26,666 bases of DNA from Mesotaenium endlicherianum (lineage: Eukaryota > Streptophyta > Zygnematophyceae > Zygnematales > Mesotaeniaceae): NCBI GenBank assembly GCA_009602735.1, contig WELA01010100.1, positions 528,252 to 554,917 on the forward strand, in the 5' to 3' direction. Both the position numbers and the translations under genes were made by a program. Shown here piece after piece: positions 7,965-17,437 of this stretch. How positions within the stretch are numbered: the stretch's first letter is position 1; each line of letters begins with the position of its first letter. The notes below the pieces were generated by a model. That model was not told where the DNA came from. It made no database searches and was given only the letters and a program-made list of their open reading frames with translations.

Positions 7965-8683
7965 TGTAATGAATCAGTATATTAGTGGATATAATATTCA
8001 TTTAAATATAATAGTTAATTAAGTTCAGCCTGCTGAACTTTAGTTAATAGTCAGTCTGCTGGACTTTACATAATTATCAGTTTAATGACTCGGCCGAAAG
8101 CAGCAGGCTGAAGTCAACTTAAGTCAGCTTGCTGACACATTCTTTGACAGCCAGCTGACTTCCGTACTCGGTAGCAGCGAACTGCCTTGATATGCATCTA
8201 AGTGCGATATGCTAGATGAATGGCCAGATGACATCCCTATGATGGATGGCTATTCGGGATGATGGGAGATGGCGGTGGATTTGGTTAACCGAGGTCCTAC
8301 CAACGTGGTTAACTCCCGGGTAGGCGGTGCCATCGCACTGACCGTTGAACAGTAAACTCATTCCATGTACATATGCTAGGCATTGCTCTCGAGTTCGGCA
8401 TTCGGAAACGAGGCCAACTCTCTTGTACAGCTTACTGAAAGAGATCTGAATCCAAGGCGAGAAGCCATTGATACGCACTGTCTTCTAACCTTGCTTATGT
8501 ATGAGTTTACTGATTTGCATTATTGATGCTAGTTTACTCTCATTTGACTGACGAGTAGTATTCCCTGCTAGTGTATTGTCCTTTGCCGTTTAACGAGTTA
8601 ACGGAAATACCATAAAGATTACTTGCTGATATAAAGATCTTTATTAATTGTTAATCGCCTATTTGGTAAGTCGATTCATTTCA
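7965..8683 (+). repeat. 3' LTR of element A (719 bp)
   Basis: Starts TGTAATG after the polypurine tract and ends TTTCA, where sequence switches to element B's gag leader. Against the 5' LTR I count about 13 differences over about 604 aligned bases. Seven of these fall within about 8539-8608, and about 11 are private to this copy. The first 115 bp contain two diverged copies of a roughly 27-bp motif around CAGCCTGCTGAACTTT and CAGTCTGCTGGACTTT. Confidence 0.93.
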
Positions 8684-8711
8684 CTTTCTAAGAGACCCTC
8701 CTCTAGTGCTG

Positions 8712-9841
8712 ATGGGAGAGCCCTCTCAAGAAAATCTGCCACAACAAGGAGCACCACAAGGAGAAGCACCATCAGATCCCGTGGCAGCCGCTGTGGCAAA
8801 GATGACCCCACCATAAGGAGTTCCTGCAAACGAGTGGGCAGCCTTCCTAATGGCTATCCACAACCAAGTGGGCTTGGCTACCTATGAAGCAACCGTACAA
8901 GCGTCAAGAGAAGCTATGGCTGCCATGGCTGCCCCTATTGCAAGCAACATTCAAAATCCAGTCCCGGCTCAAGCGCCTTCACAAGAACCTACGAGAGCAA
9001 GGAAACTCATCAAGCCCGGCAAACCCGACACTTTCAACCTCGGGAAAGGAGCCAATCTGAATTTATGGCTTTACCAAGTGGAGACTTGCCTCGCATTCCT
9101 TGAAGTACCCGAGGAGGACTACGTTCCCTTTGCCGTTACCTTACTTAGAGTAGCAGCAACATCATGATGGCGTAACTATCAAGCGGCTATGTATCAAGCT
9201 ATGGCACACCCCGTGCTTGGCCAACAGCCCCCACCATCATATGCAAGATGGGCAGATTTCGTGAGGCCCTCAAAAAGCAATTCATGCCCATCAATGCGGA
9301 GAAGATTGCCCGAGGAAAGCTCCACCATCTCCAGCAAACGACGTCCGTTCAAGAGTATACATCCAGATTTCACGCCCTCACTCTTGAGATTCCCAACATG
9401 TCTCTTGAGGAGAAGATTGATTGCTACATCTTTGGCCTCAAGCCCAAGGTGGCAAAGGAAGTGGAATTACGCGACCTGACGAACTTCTCAAAAATTATTG
9501 AAGTGGCGCATAAGGTGGATACCTTGGATTTCAAGCATTCATTGCCTTCATCTTCACGGGCACCAACAACGCGGGTGTATGCAACTCCTTCCACATCTAA
9601 ATCTTGACCCACACCCATGGAAATTGGAGTCAATAAAAGGGACCCCGCGGCTGCCCGGAAGAGTGGAAGACTCTCCAATGACACTTATGCTGCAAGAAAC
9701 CAGCAAGAAGTGAAAGCAAGACTTCACCGGGCTGAAAGAGAAGCTCTCATGACGGCTGGACTATGCTTTTATAGTAAGGAGAAGGGCCATCGTGCACTCT
9801 CATGCCCCAAAATGTTGTCAAAAAACGGACAGCGCCGGTAG
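8712..9841 (+). pseudogene. gag: Gag of element B, with stops and a frameshift
   Basis: The reading frame begins at ATG 8712 (MGEPSQENLP). It is broken by TAA at 8814-8816, TGA at 9165-9167 (where related Gags have Trp before RNY) and a frameshift near 9260, with a further stop at about 9605. The capsid region is recognisable: FNLGKGANLNLWLYQVE, then VQEYTSRFHALTLEIPNM and GLKPKVAKEVELRD. The zinc knuckle near 9760-9800 reads [14 protein letters not shown], so the second Cys is Ser and metal binding is lost. The frame ends at TAG 9839-9841, inside the frameshift hairpin. Dead copy. Confidence 0.85.
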
Positions 9842-9855
9842 GCCAGGAGCCTACC
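9820..9855 (+). promoter_or_regulatory. -1 ribosomal frameshift cassette, gag to pol (element B)
   Basis: A AAA AAC at 9820-9826 is in the gag frame (tcA AAA AAC), one of the most efficient known -1 slippery heptamers. After a 10-nt spacer, GGTAGGC (9837-9843) pairs perfectly with GCCTACC (9849-9855) over a 5-nt loop. The gag stop TAG (9839-9841) is inside the 5' arm. The pol frame is exactly -1 and open across the site. Confidence 0.75.
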
Positions 9856-11207
9856 ACCCCAAGACCCACTTCACGAGAAGACAACAAGCCAAGTGACGTG
9901 GAAACCCCCGTTGAAGACGACATTCCAGCCCCAATGAGTTCCAGAGGTTACCTTGGAGGAGAGAAGGTCCACATCTTGGTGGATAGCGGAGCTCAAGGCA
10001 ACATCATCGTTGCAAATTTTGCCACTAAGCACGGCATTACTATGCGAACTCTTGACCACGACGAGGAGATTATGATGCCCGACGAATTCTCCTATACTAC
10101 CCCTTCCAAGAAGACCTACCCCTTGGCACTCTCTATCAAGTCCTTCAAGGATAGAGTAGTGTTCTTCCCCATGCAATTGGGCAAGTACGACGTCATCCTA
10201 GGGACGCCTTGGTTGACCAAGCACAAACCCCAAGTTGATTGGAGGGACGGTATTATCAAGATCAAGAATGACATCACTTCAAGAATCTGTATTTTGCGCG
10301 CAATCCAGAATATCCAGATCCAAGACATCAAAAAGCCAGCACACGAGATACTATTGTCCGCCCTCCAACTCAAGAGACTTGTGAGGAAGGGACACGAGCT
10401 TCTTCTGGCCTTAATTACGCCAAACGACATCAAGAGTCAAGAAGGCAGCCCCGTTCCCAAGGAGATACAAGAAGTCTTGAAGGACTATAAAGAAGTCTTC
10501 TCCCCAGAAGTGCCCAAGGGCCTACCCCCCAAGAGATTTGTAGACCACAAGATAGAGTTGGAGCCCGGAAGCAAGTCCATCTCTCGACCTACGTTCAAGA
10601 TGTCATACACGGAGCTAGACGAAGTCAAGAAGCAAATCAAGGAGCTACGGGAGCATGGCTTTATTCGACTAAGCAAGTCGCCATTTGGAGCCCCGATACT
10701 ATTTGTCAAGAAGAAGGATGGTACCTTGAGGATGTGTGTGGACTATCGCGCCCTCAACAAGATCACCATCAAGAATCGATACCCGCTGCCGCGCATGGAT
10801 GAGCTCATGGACCGGCTGGTTGGAGCCAAGTACTTCACAAAGGTGGACTTGAGAAGCGGCTACCACCAGATTTGCGTCGCAGAACCTGACATAGAGAAGA
10901 CGGCATTCAAGACAAGATATGGACATTTTGAGTTCATGATCCTGCCATTTGGACTCACCAACGCGCCAGCAACTTTCATGACTATGATGAACACCATATT
11001 TCAACCCATGTTGGACAGATTTGTGGTGGAATTCATCGACGACATTCTTATCTACAGCAAGACCCTTGAAAAGCATGCAAGGCACTTGAAAGAAGTCCTC
11101 GAAGTATTGAACCAGAACAAGCTATTTGCAAAGGAGTCAAAGTGCAAGTTTGCCAAACAAGAAGTGGAGTTCCTAGGTCTCCACGTGACTGCTGATGGCA
11201 TCAAGAT
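9820..11207 (+). pseudogene. pol: Pol of element B, truncated in RT by element C
   Basis: The frame is open from about 9802 and runs into element C's LTR, ending at a chance stop at 11220. Protease: [10 protein letters not shown] with catalytic D at 9982-9984. [21 protein letters not shown] (from about 10699), [18 protein letters not shown] and [10 protein letters not shown] (11032-). The last family-like residues are [12 protein letters not shown] (to about 11207), after which the coding sequence stops being pol-like. RNase H, integrase and any chromodomain are missing. Apart from truncation no stop is seen in this segment, unlike its gag. Confidence 0.9.
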
Positions 11208-11951
11208 TGCAAGGTCATAGGTTTATAGAGTGCATTTTAAAGTTTGATGAAAGTATGTTTTGATTGCATAGAAAAGTAGATTGCATTTTTGTGGTCATTT
11301 TGATATAAAGTTCATCAAATTTGGTCAAGTATTGAGAGAGTTACGGATTTCTGAAGTTTAATTAGTTTGGAGGTCGGTTGACGACTGTCCTCGATTTGCG
11401 GTGAGCGCGACCGTCGGATTGACCAACAGCGTCGAGCGATCTGGCCCGTTAGTGTGAACTCGAACCTTCACGTAAGTTTGGCTGACGCGGAGTGCCGACT
11501 AGGTCGATTTACCTAGAAGTTTCGGTTTAGCCTAGCGCGTCTAAGATAGAATATTCTAGTAACGTTGATGCATGCATGTGGACGTCAATTCGGCCCGACA
11601 CGTCAGATTAGACTGATCTGGCTTACTCACGAATATTCTGGAAGGGACGATTTGACGAACACTTACGAAAATCCGTAGCTTCCTCCTAGAGAGGAGCATT
11701 TGGGCAGAAAATTATAAATAGGCATAACTTCTTTATTTCTTATCAGTTTTCAGTTCTGTAAATTTCTACAAGTTTGTAATGACAAGGCCTTTCATCCTAC
11801 ATTGTTTATGAGCAGTTTCTTGCTACTCAAAAAGTCACATAATTTTCCTAAGCTTTCTTAGCAATGTGCCGCTGCACTCTTGAGTATGATTGCAACTAGC
11901 TTTATTCCTCGTGAGTCACTACGCTTCCACTAGGGCACTCTGCCCCTTTCA
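11208..11951 (+). repeat. 5' LTR of element C (about 744 bp)
   Basis: The start TGCAAGG is inferred from where element B's RT reading ends. The end ...TTTCA is fixed by the primer-binding site two bases later. TATAAATA at 11713-11720 is a good TATA box and would place the start of R near 11745. No second copy is in the window, so the left edge could be off by a few bases. No gene is seen in it. Confidence 0.7.
11713..11720 (+). promoter_or_regulatory. TATA box of element C LTR
   Basis: TATAAATA lies about 240 bp before the LTR end, a usual U3/R position for plant-type LTRs. Confidence 0.6.
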
Positions 11952-11953
11952 TC

Positions 11954-11967
11954 TGGTATTGGAGCTG
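11954..11967 (+). other. Primer-binding site of element C
   Basis: TGGTATTGGAGCTG follows the LTR end. It is an initiator tRNA-Met-like site with two mismatches in the first 12 bases compared with TGGTATCAGAGC. Confidence 0.7.
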
Positions 11968-11988
11968 GGCTAGTTTGCATATTATATT

Positions 11989-13020
11989 ATGGAGTCGCAG
12001 TCGGCAGCTGGAGGAGGCGAACATGTCAAGCATGTTGAGCGCGCGGGGCAACAGGCAGCACCAACGATGACTAGAGAGCAACAAGAGATGCAGGCGATGC
12101 TCAGGCAAATGGCAAAGGCAATTGGAGGAGAAGTCTACGCCCAATTTCAACAAAATATACGCGCGGAGGTGGAGAGGATGGTGCGAGTTGTTGTAAGGAA
12201 TGCCGCTTCGACGAGTTCGGCACCTGCACTTGTTGTGCCACCGATTCATGTTAACCCAGTGGTGCAACCAGTTATTCCACCCGCATCAGGAGTGCGTGCG
12301 CCTAAGCCTGAAGTGTATACTGGAGAGCGTGGATCGCCGCCTGTTCATCAATGGATTTTTGGAGTGAAGAAGTTTATGGAGTACTCTGCACTCACGCTCG
12401 ACAGGCAAGTCGCCTTTGTCATAACTTTGCTGCAGAAGAATGCTGGAGCTTGGTATGAACAAGAAGAGCGGCTGTCTGGAGTTCCTGCTACAGTTGATCA
12501 GCTATTTGAAGGCTTGAAGAGGCAATTTCAACCTATTGCACCCAAGACTACCGCTCGAGATCTATTGGTGCTCCTTCGTCAACGAGGAAGCGTTCAGGAG
12601 TATGTATCGCGCTTCAACGAGCTGGTGCTTCAATGTCCATCCATGCACGAGTCGGAGATGATGGACAAGTTCAAGAGGGGACTCAAGCCATCTGTGGCCA
12701 AGGAAGTGGCGCTCAAGGACCCTACCAGTCTTGGAAAAATGATGGCATTGGCAACAAGGGTTGACGCTGTGGAGTATAGTCAGAGGCAGTGGAGCAGCCA
12801 CAACTTTGGAGGATATCGACATTTTGGACCTCAAGCGCCAAGCACGAGTGTTCAAGGCCCAGTACCTATGGAGTTGGGACTTGTGCAGTACCAGCGCAGG
12901 CAGCAGAATTTCAAGCCGAGAGGACCCTGCTATAATTGCGGCAAGCTTGGACATCTGGCTTGAGACTGTCATGTGAAGGCGAAGCAACCTCAACAGCAGG
13001 AAAAAGGAGGACGCCAGTAA
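11989..13020 (+). pseudogene. gag: Gag of element C, stopped inside its zinc knuckle
   Basis: ATG at 11989 opens 324 codons to TGA at 12961-12963; the same frame continues to TAA at 13018-13020. Residues about 20-80 are Gln/Glu-rich and helical. The capsid part contains VHQWIFGVKKFMEYSAL, GAWYEQEERLSG, VQEYVSRFNELVLQ and FKRGLKPSVAKEVALKD. The knuckle starts CYNCGKLGH (C314, C317, H322) and is cut by the TGA two residues after the His, with Asp-Cys right after the stop. A single C-to-T change in a CGA codon would explain it (inference). Otherwise the frame is clean. Confidence 0.85.
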
Positions 13021-13045
13021 GTCGTTCTGGGGTGTCTACTGGCGT
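12999..13045 (+). promoter_or_regulatory. Probable -1 frameshift cassette, gag to pol (element C), slippery site imperfect
   Basis: Pol is again -1 to gag. ACGCCAGTA (13011-13019) pairs perfectly with TACTGGCGT (13037-13045) over a 17-nt loop, and the original gag stop TAA (13018-13020) lies in the 5' arm. Five nt upstream is G GAA AAA (12999-13005) in the gag frame, one base away from a canonical heptamer of the G GGA AAA type. The hairpin is clear; the slippery site is inferred. Confidence 0.5.
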
Positions 13046-13475
13046 GAAGACGAGGACTCACAAGGAGGTTATCCCCAGGAGCCTGCGGAGAAGCGAAAGA
13101 CGAGATGTTGACAAGCCTATCATCGTGGAAGGAGTGGTCGACGGCAACAAGGCGAAGTGTATGGTCGACAGTGGTGCAAGTGCAAACTTTGTGCACAAGA
13201 AGCTGGTGAAAGAGTGGCGAATCCCTGTGCAGAAGCATTATGAGCCTAAGGAGGCAATTTTGGCGAATGGGCAGAGACTCAAGTGTGGTGCACCTACGGA
13301 AGCTATTCACGTGGAAGTAGCGGGGCACCGGAGTAAGGAAGTTATGGAGCAGGTAGAGTTGGGTCACCATGAGGTGATATTGGGCCGACCATGGCTCAGA
13401 AAAGCCAACCCTCAAGTGCACTGGAGCTCAGGACAAGTGAAAGTCCAAGGGCGTAATGGTCGAATGGAGACAGCT
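12999..13475 (+). pseudogene. pol: Protease fragment of element C pol, cut by the A' insertion
   Basis: The frame is open from about 12936 and runs to the LTR of A' at 13476; the open frame's last residues are LTR sequence. Protease signature MVDSGASANF has its catalytic Asp at 13167-13169. A typical C-terminal protease segment follows, HHEVILGRPWLRKANPQVHW. Nothing of RT onward is present in the window. Confidence 0.85.
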
Positions 13476-14196
13476 GTGATGAATCAGTATATTAGTAGAT
13501 ATAATATTCATTTAAATATAATAGTTAATCATGTTCAGCCTGCAGAACTCTAGTTAAATAATCACTCTGCTGGACTTTATATTTAATAGCAGTTTAATGA
13601 CTCAGCCGGAAGCAGCAGGCTGAAGTCAACTTAAGTCAGCTTGCTGACACATTCTTTGACAGCCAGCTGACTTGCGTACTCGGTAGCAGCGAACTGCCTC
13701 GATATGCATCTAAGTGTGATATGCTAGATGAATGGCCAGATGACATCCCTATGATGGATGGCGATTCGGGATGATGGGAGATGGCGGTGGATTTGGTTAA
13801 CCGAGGTCCTACCAACGAGGTCAACTCCCGGGTAGGCGGTGCCATCGCACTGACCGTTGAACAGTAAACTCATTCCATGTACATATGCTAGGCATTGCTC
13901 TCGAGTTCGGCATTCGGAAACGAGGCCAACTCTCTTGTACAGCTTACTGAGAGAGATCTGAATCCAAGGCGAGAAGCCATTGATACGCACTGTCTTCTAA
14001 CCTTGCTTATGTATGAGTTTACTGATTTGCATTATTGATGCTAGTTTACTCGCATTTGACTTACGAGTATTATTCACTGCTAGTGTGTTGTCCTTTGCCG
14101 TTTAACCAGTTAACGGAAAATACCATAAAGATTACTTGCTGATATAAAGATCTTTATTAATTGTTAATCGCTTATTTGGTAAGTCGATTCATTTCA
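13476..14196 (+). repeat. 5' LTR of element A' (721 bp)
   Basis: Starts TGTGATGAATCAG and ends TTTCA. It differs from the 5' LTR of A at about 8 of 604 aligned bases by eye, fewer than A's two LTRs differ from each other. It has the same TATA-like palindrome and the same GTAAGT donor near its end. Confidence 0.92.
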
Positions 14197-14197
14197 G

Positions 14198-14211
14198 TGG
14201 TATGGGAGCAG
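14198..14211 (+). other. Primer-binding site of element A'
   Basis: TGGTATGGGAGCAG, one base different from the site in element A. Confidence 0.75.
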
Positions 14212-14230
14212 TTATCACAGTCTTCTTTGT

Positions 14231-15702
14231 ATGGTAAGGACAAGGTCTCAAACTAGCAACTCCCGAGACATGGAGAACCAGGATAACGAGAATGTCGAAA
14301 ACCAGGCGGAAAGCCATGTAGCGGCAACCCGTACCTATTGTGAAGCAGTGGCAGATACTGCAGCTAGAGAGGCTGCAGATGAGGCAGCTGCTATTGCCGC
14401 AGTCGCAGCACAGCAAGCTGAGGAGCAGAGAGCCANGAGAGCCAAATTAGCTGAACAATTAGCAAAGGCTGTTGTAGATACAGAAAGGAGGGAAGGACAG
14501 CTCGCTGACGAGCGCGCAGTTGAAGAACTTATGGCATCAAGGGCCAATGTCCTGAACCCACCTCCTGCTGTACAACTCAATGTCCCCCTAGGTCAAATAC
14601 GTGACCGGCTGAATGCGGCAGGAATTGCTGCTGCAGGAGCGAGAGAGACTGTTGAGGACACTACTCAGCGAGTAGATGCCAATGCTGCTGCTGCATTTGC
14701 TAGACTACCACCCCAGAGTGTAGACTTGGGAGCATTGTTCGTTCAAATGCAGTCGCAAATGGCGACCATGTATCAGTCCCAACAGGAGGACAAAAGAATC
14801 ATAATGTCCCTACTGCGGGACAGAGACCAACTGGGGTCTCAAACCACTGGTGGTGGTGGCAGAGGGCCTAGTAAGCCCAAGCCGAAACCTCCCCAGGACT
14901 ATGATCCTGAGGGAAACAGAAAATATTACCTGATCAAGTTTCTCGCGGATGTTGAGCAGTGGCTGGAGAACTACCCAGAACTGCAAGATTACGAGAAGGT
15001 CAGGCACACGGGTGCGCTACTGAAAGGCAGTGCCGCAGACTGGTGGCTTTACTGGAAAGGAGAGCGTAAGGCTCAGTATCTCGGTGACCCTACGTGGGTA
15101 GAGTTTGTCGAGAAGTTGCATGAGAAGTTTGATGTCATCAACCAGCAGGAGAAAGCTATCTATGCGATGATCTCCCTGACACTGAAGCAGACCACTTCAG
15201 TTGCTGAGTTTGCTCAAAAGTTCCAGGAGAACATGATGAAACAGCCAGATTTGCCAGAACGGTATAGGATAGCATACTTCAGGTATGGCTTGAAATCCGA
15301 AGTCTCTGGTCATTTTGCTNGCATTTTGCTGACAAGAAGTATGAGAAACTGGCTGACTTGATCCAGGATGCTGATGCCTGGGATCAGCAGCAGTTCAATC
15401 ACAAGCGCCAGAGTAATGCTTTGGTGTCTAAGGTTGTCAAAAAGCCCCACGGTTTCTACAATGCAATTGAAGGAGACCAGGCTGAGGATGATCAGGGTGA
15501 GGAATATGGGTATGAGTACAATGCTATACAATCTTGAGGGAGAGGTGGTTTCTCTCGAGGCGGCTATGGAAGAGGTGGTGGTAGGACTAAGCCGAGACCA
15601 GCCTCATTAAAATCCATTAGCTACCATAGTTAGTGTCCAGGCAAGCACCTTCCGAAAGTCGAGAGAAAAGACCAGCCTTTAAAAGACAGCAACAGTCAGT
15701 AA
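14231..15702 (+). pseudogene. gag: Gag of element A', broken, with two ambiguous bases
   Basis: Collinear with gag of A from the same ATG. Unknown bases occur at 14436 and 15320. At 15320 a short CATTTTGCT motif is repeated on both sides of the N, which shifts the frame and looks like a sequencing or assembly join. Downstream there is a TGA at about 15536. The zinc knuckle is damaged: about 20 bp holding its middle is missing and a TAG appears near 15630. The capsid region (ADWWLYW and onward) is intact up to 15319. The frame would end at TAA 15700-15702, as in A. Confidence 0.88.
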
Positions 15703-15719
15703 TCCAGTCTATTGACTGT
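15678..15719 (+). promoter_or_regulatory. Conserved -1 frameshift cassette in element A'
   Basis: TTTAAAA at 15678-15684 and the hairpin arms 15692-15701 and 15710-15719 match element A. The only change, ACTG to ATTG in the 3' arm, keeps pairing as G-U. Confidence 0.7.
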
Positions 15720-17168
15720 GAAGATGCTAGAGATAGTGAGTCGTCACTAGCTGCCCTCGTAGTAGGTATTATGGGTCCTGCTGAACTGGATTCACTATGC
15801 ATGCCTGACAAACAGATAAAGGAGACCATCAGTAATATAGACGTCCAGAGAGTGCACACTCTGGATGCTCTTGTTCCACCTGATGTCCAACATTTCTTTG
15901 CTACGTCAGGAGAACAATGCGAAAGTCAGGAAAAGACAGTCCCCCCTATCCTACTGCATTGCACGATTGCAGGTAGGAAGGTGAGGGCATTTGTTGACGG
16001 AGGGGCGTCACATACTTTTATCCACAAGGACTTAGTTAAGCGGCTAAGGCTGCCTACTGTCACCCAAGGGAATAGAAAAATATTCCTTGGAGATGCCTCA
16101 AGTATCCCGGGAGGAGTTATAACCAAGCCTATTGAGGTCCAGTTAGGTTCTGGCATTGCAGTTATAACTGAAACACTTACATTTGAGGTACTCAACACTG
16201 GCTTTTATGATCTCGTGCTAGGCAGGTCTTGGCTTAATAGACATCAAGCTGAAGTGTGTTGGAGCAGAGGTACAGTTAAAGTGAGAGGAGCCAGTGATGG
16301 GCAGACTGACTTGGCACCCACCAGTGCTCTTCCTCTTGTCCTGTGTGGATGGCAAATGAAGGAAAAGAAGAGGCTTCCAGAAGGATGCAAGTTGCTGAAT
16401 GCAATGGAGTTCGTCAAAAGCTGGAACCAGAAGGAAGACAGAATGTTCTGTCTGCTGCTAAGAGAGGTACCTCCTTAACCTGAAGAAGTGGTTGAGAAAA
16501 AGGTAAGCCCTCCAGAGCACCCTACTGCTGCGAAAATTGTTGCTCAGTACACGGATGTATTTAATATGCCTCCAGGACTACCCCCTAAGAGGGAAGTAGA
16601 TCATAGGATTGATTTATTACCTGGGAGTCAACCACCCTGGCAACGCACTTATGGCTTGTCTTATGTGGAGAGCGAGGAGTTGAAAACACAGATTGCAGAG
16701 CTTGAGGAAAATGGTTATATTTCCCCCAGTAAATCACCTTACGACGCACCCATCCTCTTTGTTAAGAAAAAGGATGGTATTATGCGGATGTGTGTGGATT
16801 ACAGAGCCCTGAACATAATTACAGTAAAGAACAAGTATGCTTTACCCACAATCGAGAACTTGCTTGAGTATACTGAGCCTTGGTGCTAAGGTGTTCAGTA
16901 AGATAGATCTCAAAAGTGGTTATCATTAAATCAGAATTGCTGAGGGGGATGAACACAAGACTGCCTTCCGCACACGTTATGGATACTATGAGTTCAACGT
17001 GATGCCATTTGGACTGACTAATGCTCCTGCGACCTTCATGGGTGCTATGAATGACATTTTCAGACCTTATTTGGATAAGTTTGTGCAAGTTTTCCTGGAT
17101 GATATTTTATTTTTCTCTAAAGATGAAGCTCAGCACGCTGAACACTTAAAGACAGTCCTAGACATTTG
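15678..17168 (+). pseudogene. pol: Pol of element A', PR and partial RT, with stops
   Basis: The protease ([10 protein letters not shown]) and linker are nearly identical to A up to a TAA at about 16477, where A has CAA. RT then continues in frame from about 16488 ([19 protein letters not shown]), is frameshifted near 16867 and has another CAA-to-TAA change near 16927. The FLDD region (17093-17104) is recognisable. Alignment with A ends near 17168. Divergence from A is clearly higher after about 16485 than before it. Confidence 0.87.
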
Positions 17169-17170
17169 AG

Positions 17171-17437
17171 AAAAAACTATTCCACTGTAGTGTATGATTG
17201 CAAGTAGGAAGGTAAGGGCGTTTGTTGACGGAGGAGAGTCACACACTTTTATCCATAAGGACTTAGTTAAGCGGCTAAGGCTAGTATCCCCGGAGTATTT
17301 GTAATCGAGCCTATTGAGGTCCAATTAGGATGTGGCATTGCGATTCCAACTCAAACGTTTGCATTCGAGGTACTCAATGATGGCTTCTAGGATTTTGTGC
17401 TAGGAAGGTTCTGGCCAAATAGATATCAAGTTGATGT
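17171..17437 (+). pseudogene. pol: Protease fragment of element D
   Basis: Aligns with A from about 2367 on. FVDGGESHTF keeps the Asp of the A-type DGG motif, followed by [11 protein letters not shown] short deletion and several stops follow. It ends at GATGT where the 17438 insertion starts. Confidence 0.75.

Larger units (their letters stand above)
1..8683 (+). mobile_element. Element A: near-complete Ty3/gypsy chromovirus-type LTR retrotransposon with an extra 3' ORF
   Basis: Order seen: truncated 5' LTR, PBS, gag, pol in the -1 frame ending in a chromodomain, an additional ORF, polypurine tract, 3' LTR. PR-RT-RNaseH-INT order defines Ty3/gypsy (Metaviridae) rather than Ty1/copia. All three large ORFs are open, so this copy is recent or was active recently. 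It is inserted in element B, whose gag leader resumes at 8684. The left flank lies outside the window, so a target-site duplication cannot be tested; CTTTC (8684-8688) would be the right-hand candidate. The two LTRs differ at about 13 positions by eye. Confidence 0.93.
8684..11207 (+). mobile_element. Element B: decayed Ty3/gypsy fragment, gag to RT
   Basis: Gag, protease and RT motifs continue from the 3' edge of element A's LTR to the 5' edge of element C's LTR. Its own LTRs, RNase H and integrase are not in the window. Element A landed in the leader 28 nt before its gag ATG, and element C landed in RT. It is therefore the oldest layer of this part of the nest. Confidence 0.85.
11208..13475 (+). 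mobile_element. Element C: Ty3/gypsy 5' portion (LTR, gag, part of PR)
   Basis: Bounded left by the break in element B's RT and right by the LTR of A'. The candidate left target-site copy is AAGAT (11203-11207); the right partner is not in the window. Its gag differs from both A and B, so it is a third family. Confidence 0.8.
13476..17168 (+). mobile_element. Element A': second, 3'-truncated copy of the A family
   Basis: LTR, PBS, gag, frameshift cassette, PR and most of RT align with element A. It stops aligning near 17168, equivalent to about 3590 in A, just after the RT active site. Left flank ACAGC (13471-13475) in element C is the candidate target site; the right copy was not found. RNase H, INT, the extra ORF and the 3' LTR are absent. 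The first part up to about 16485 is much closer to A than the part after it. Confidence 0.88.
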
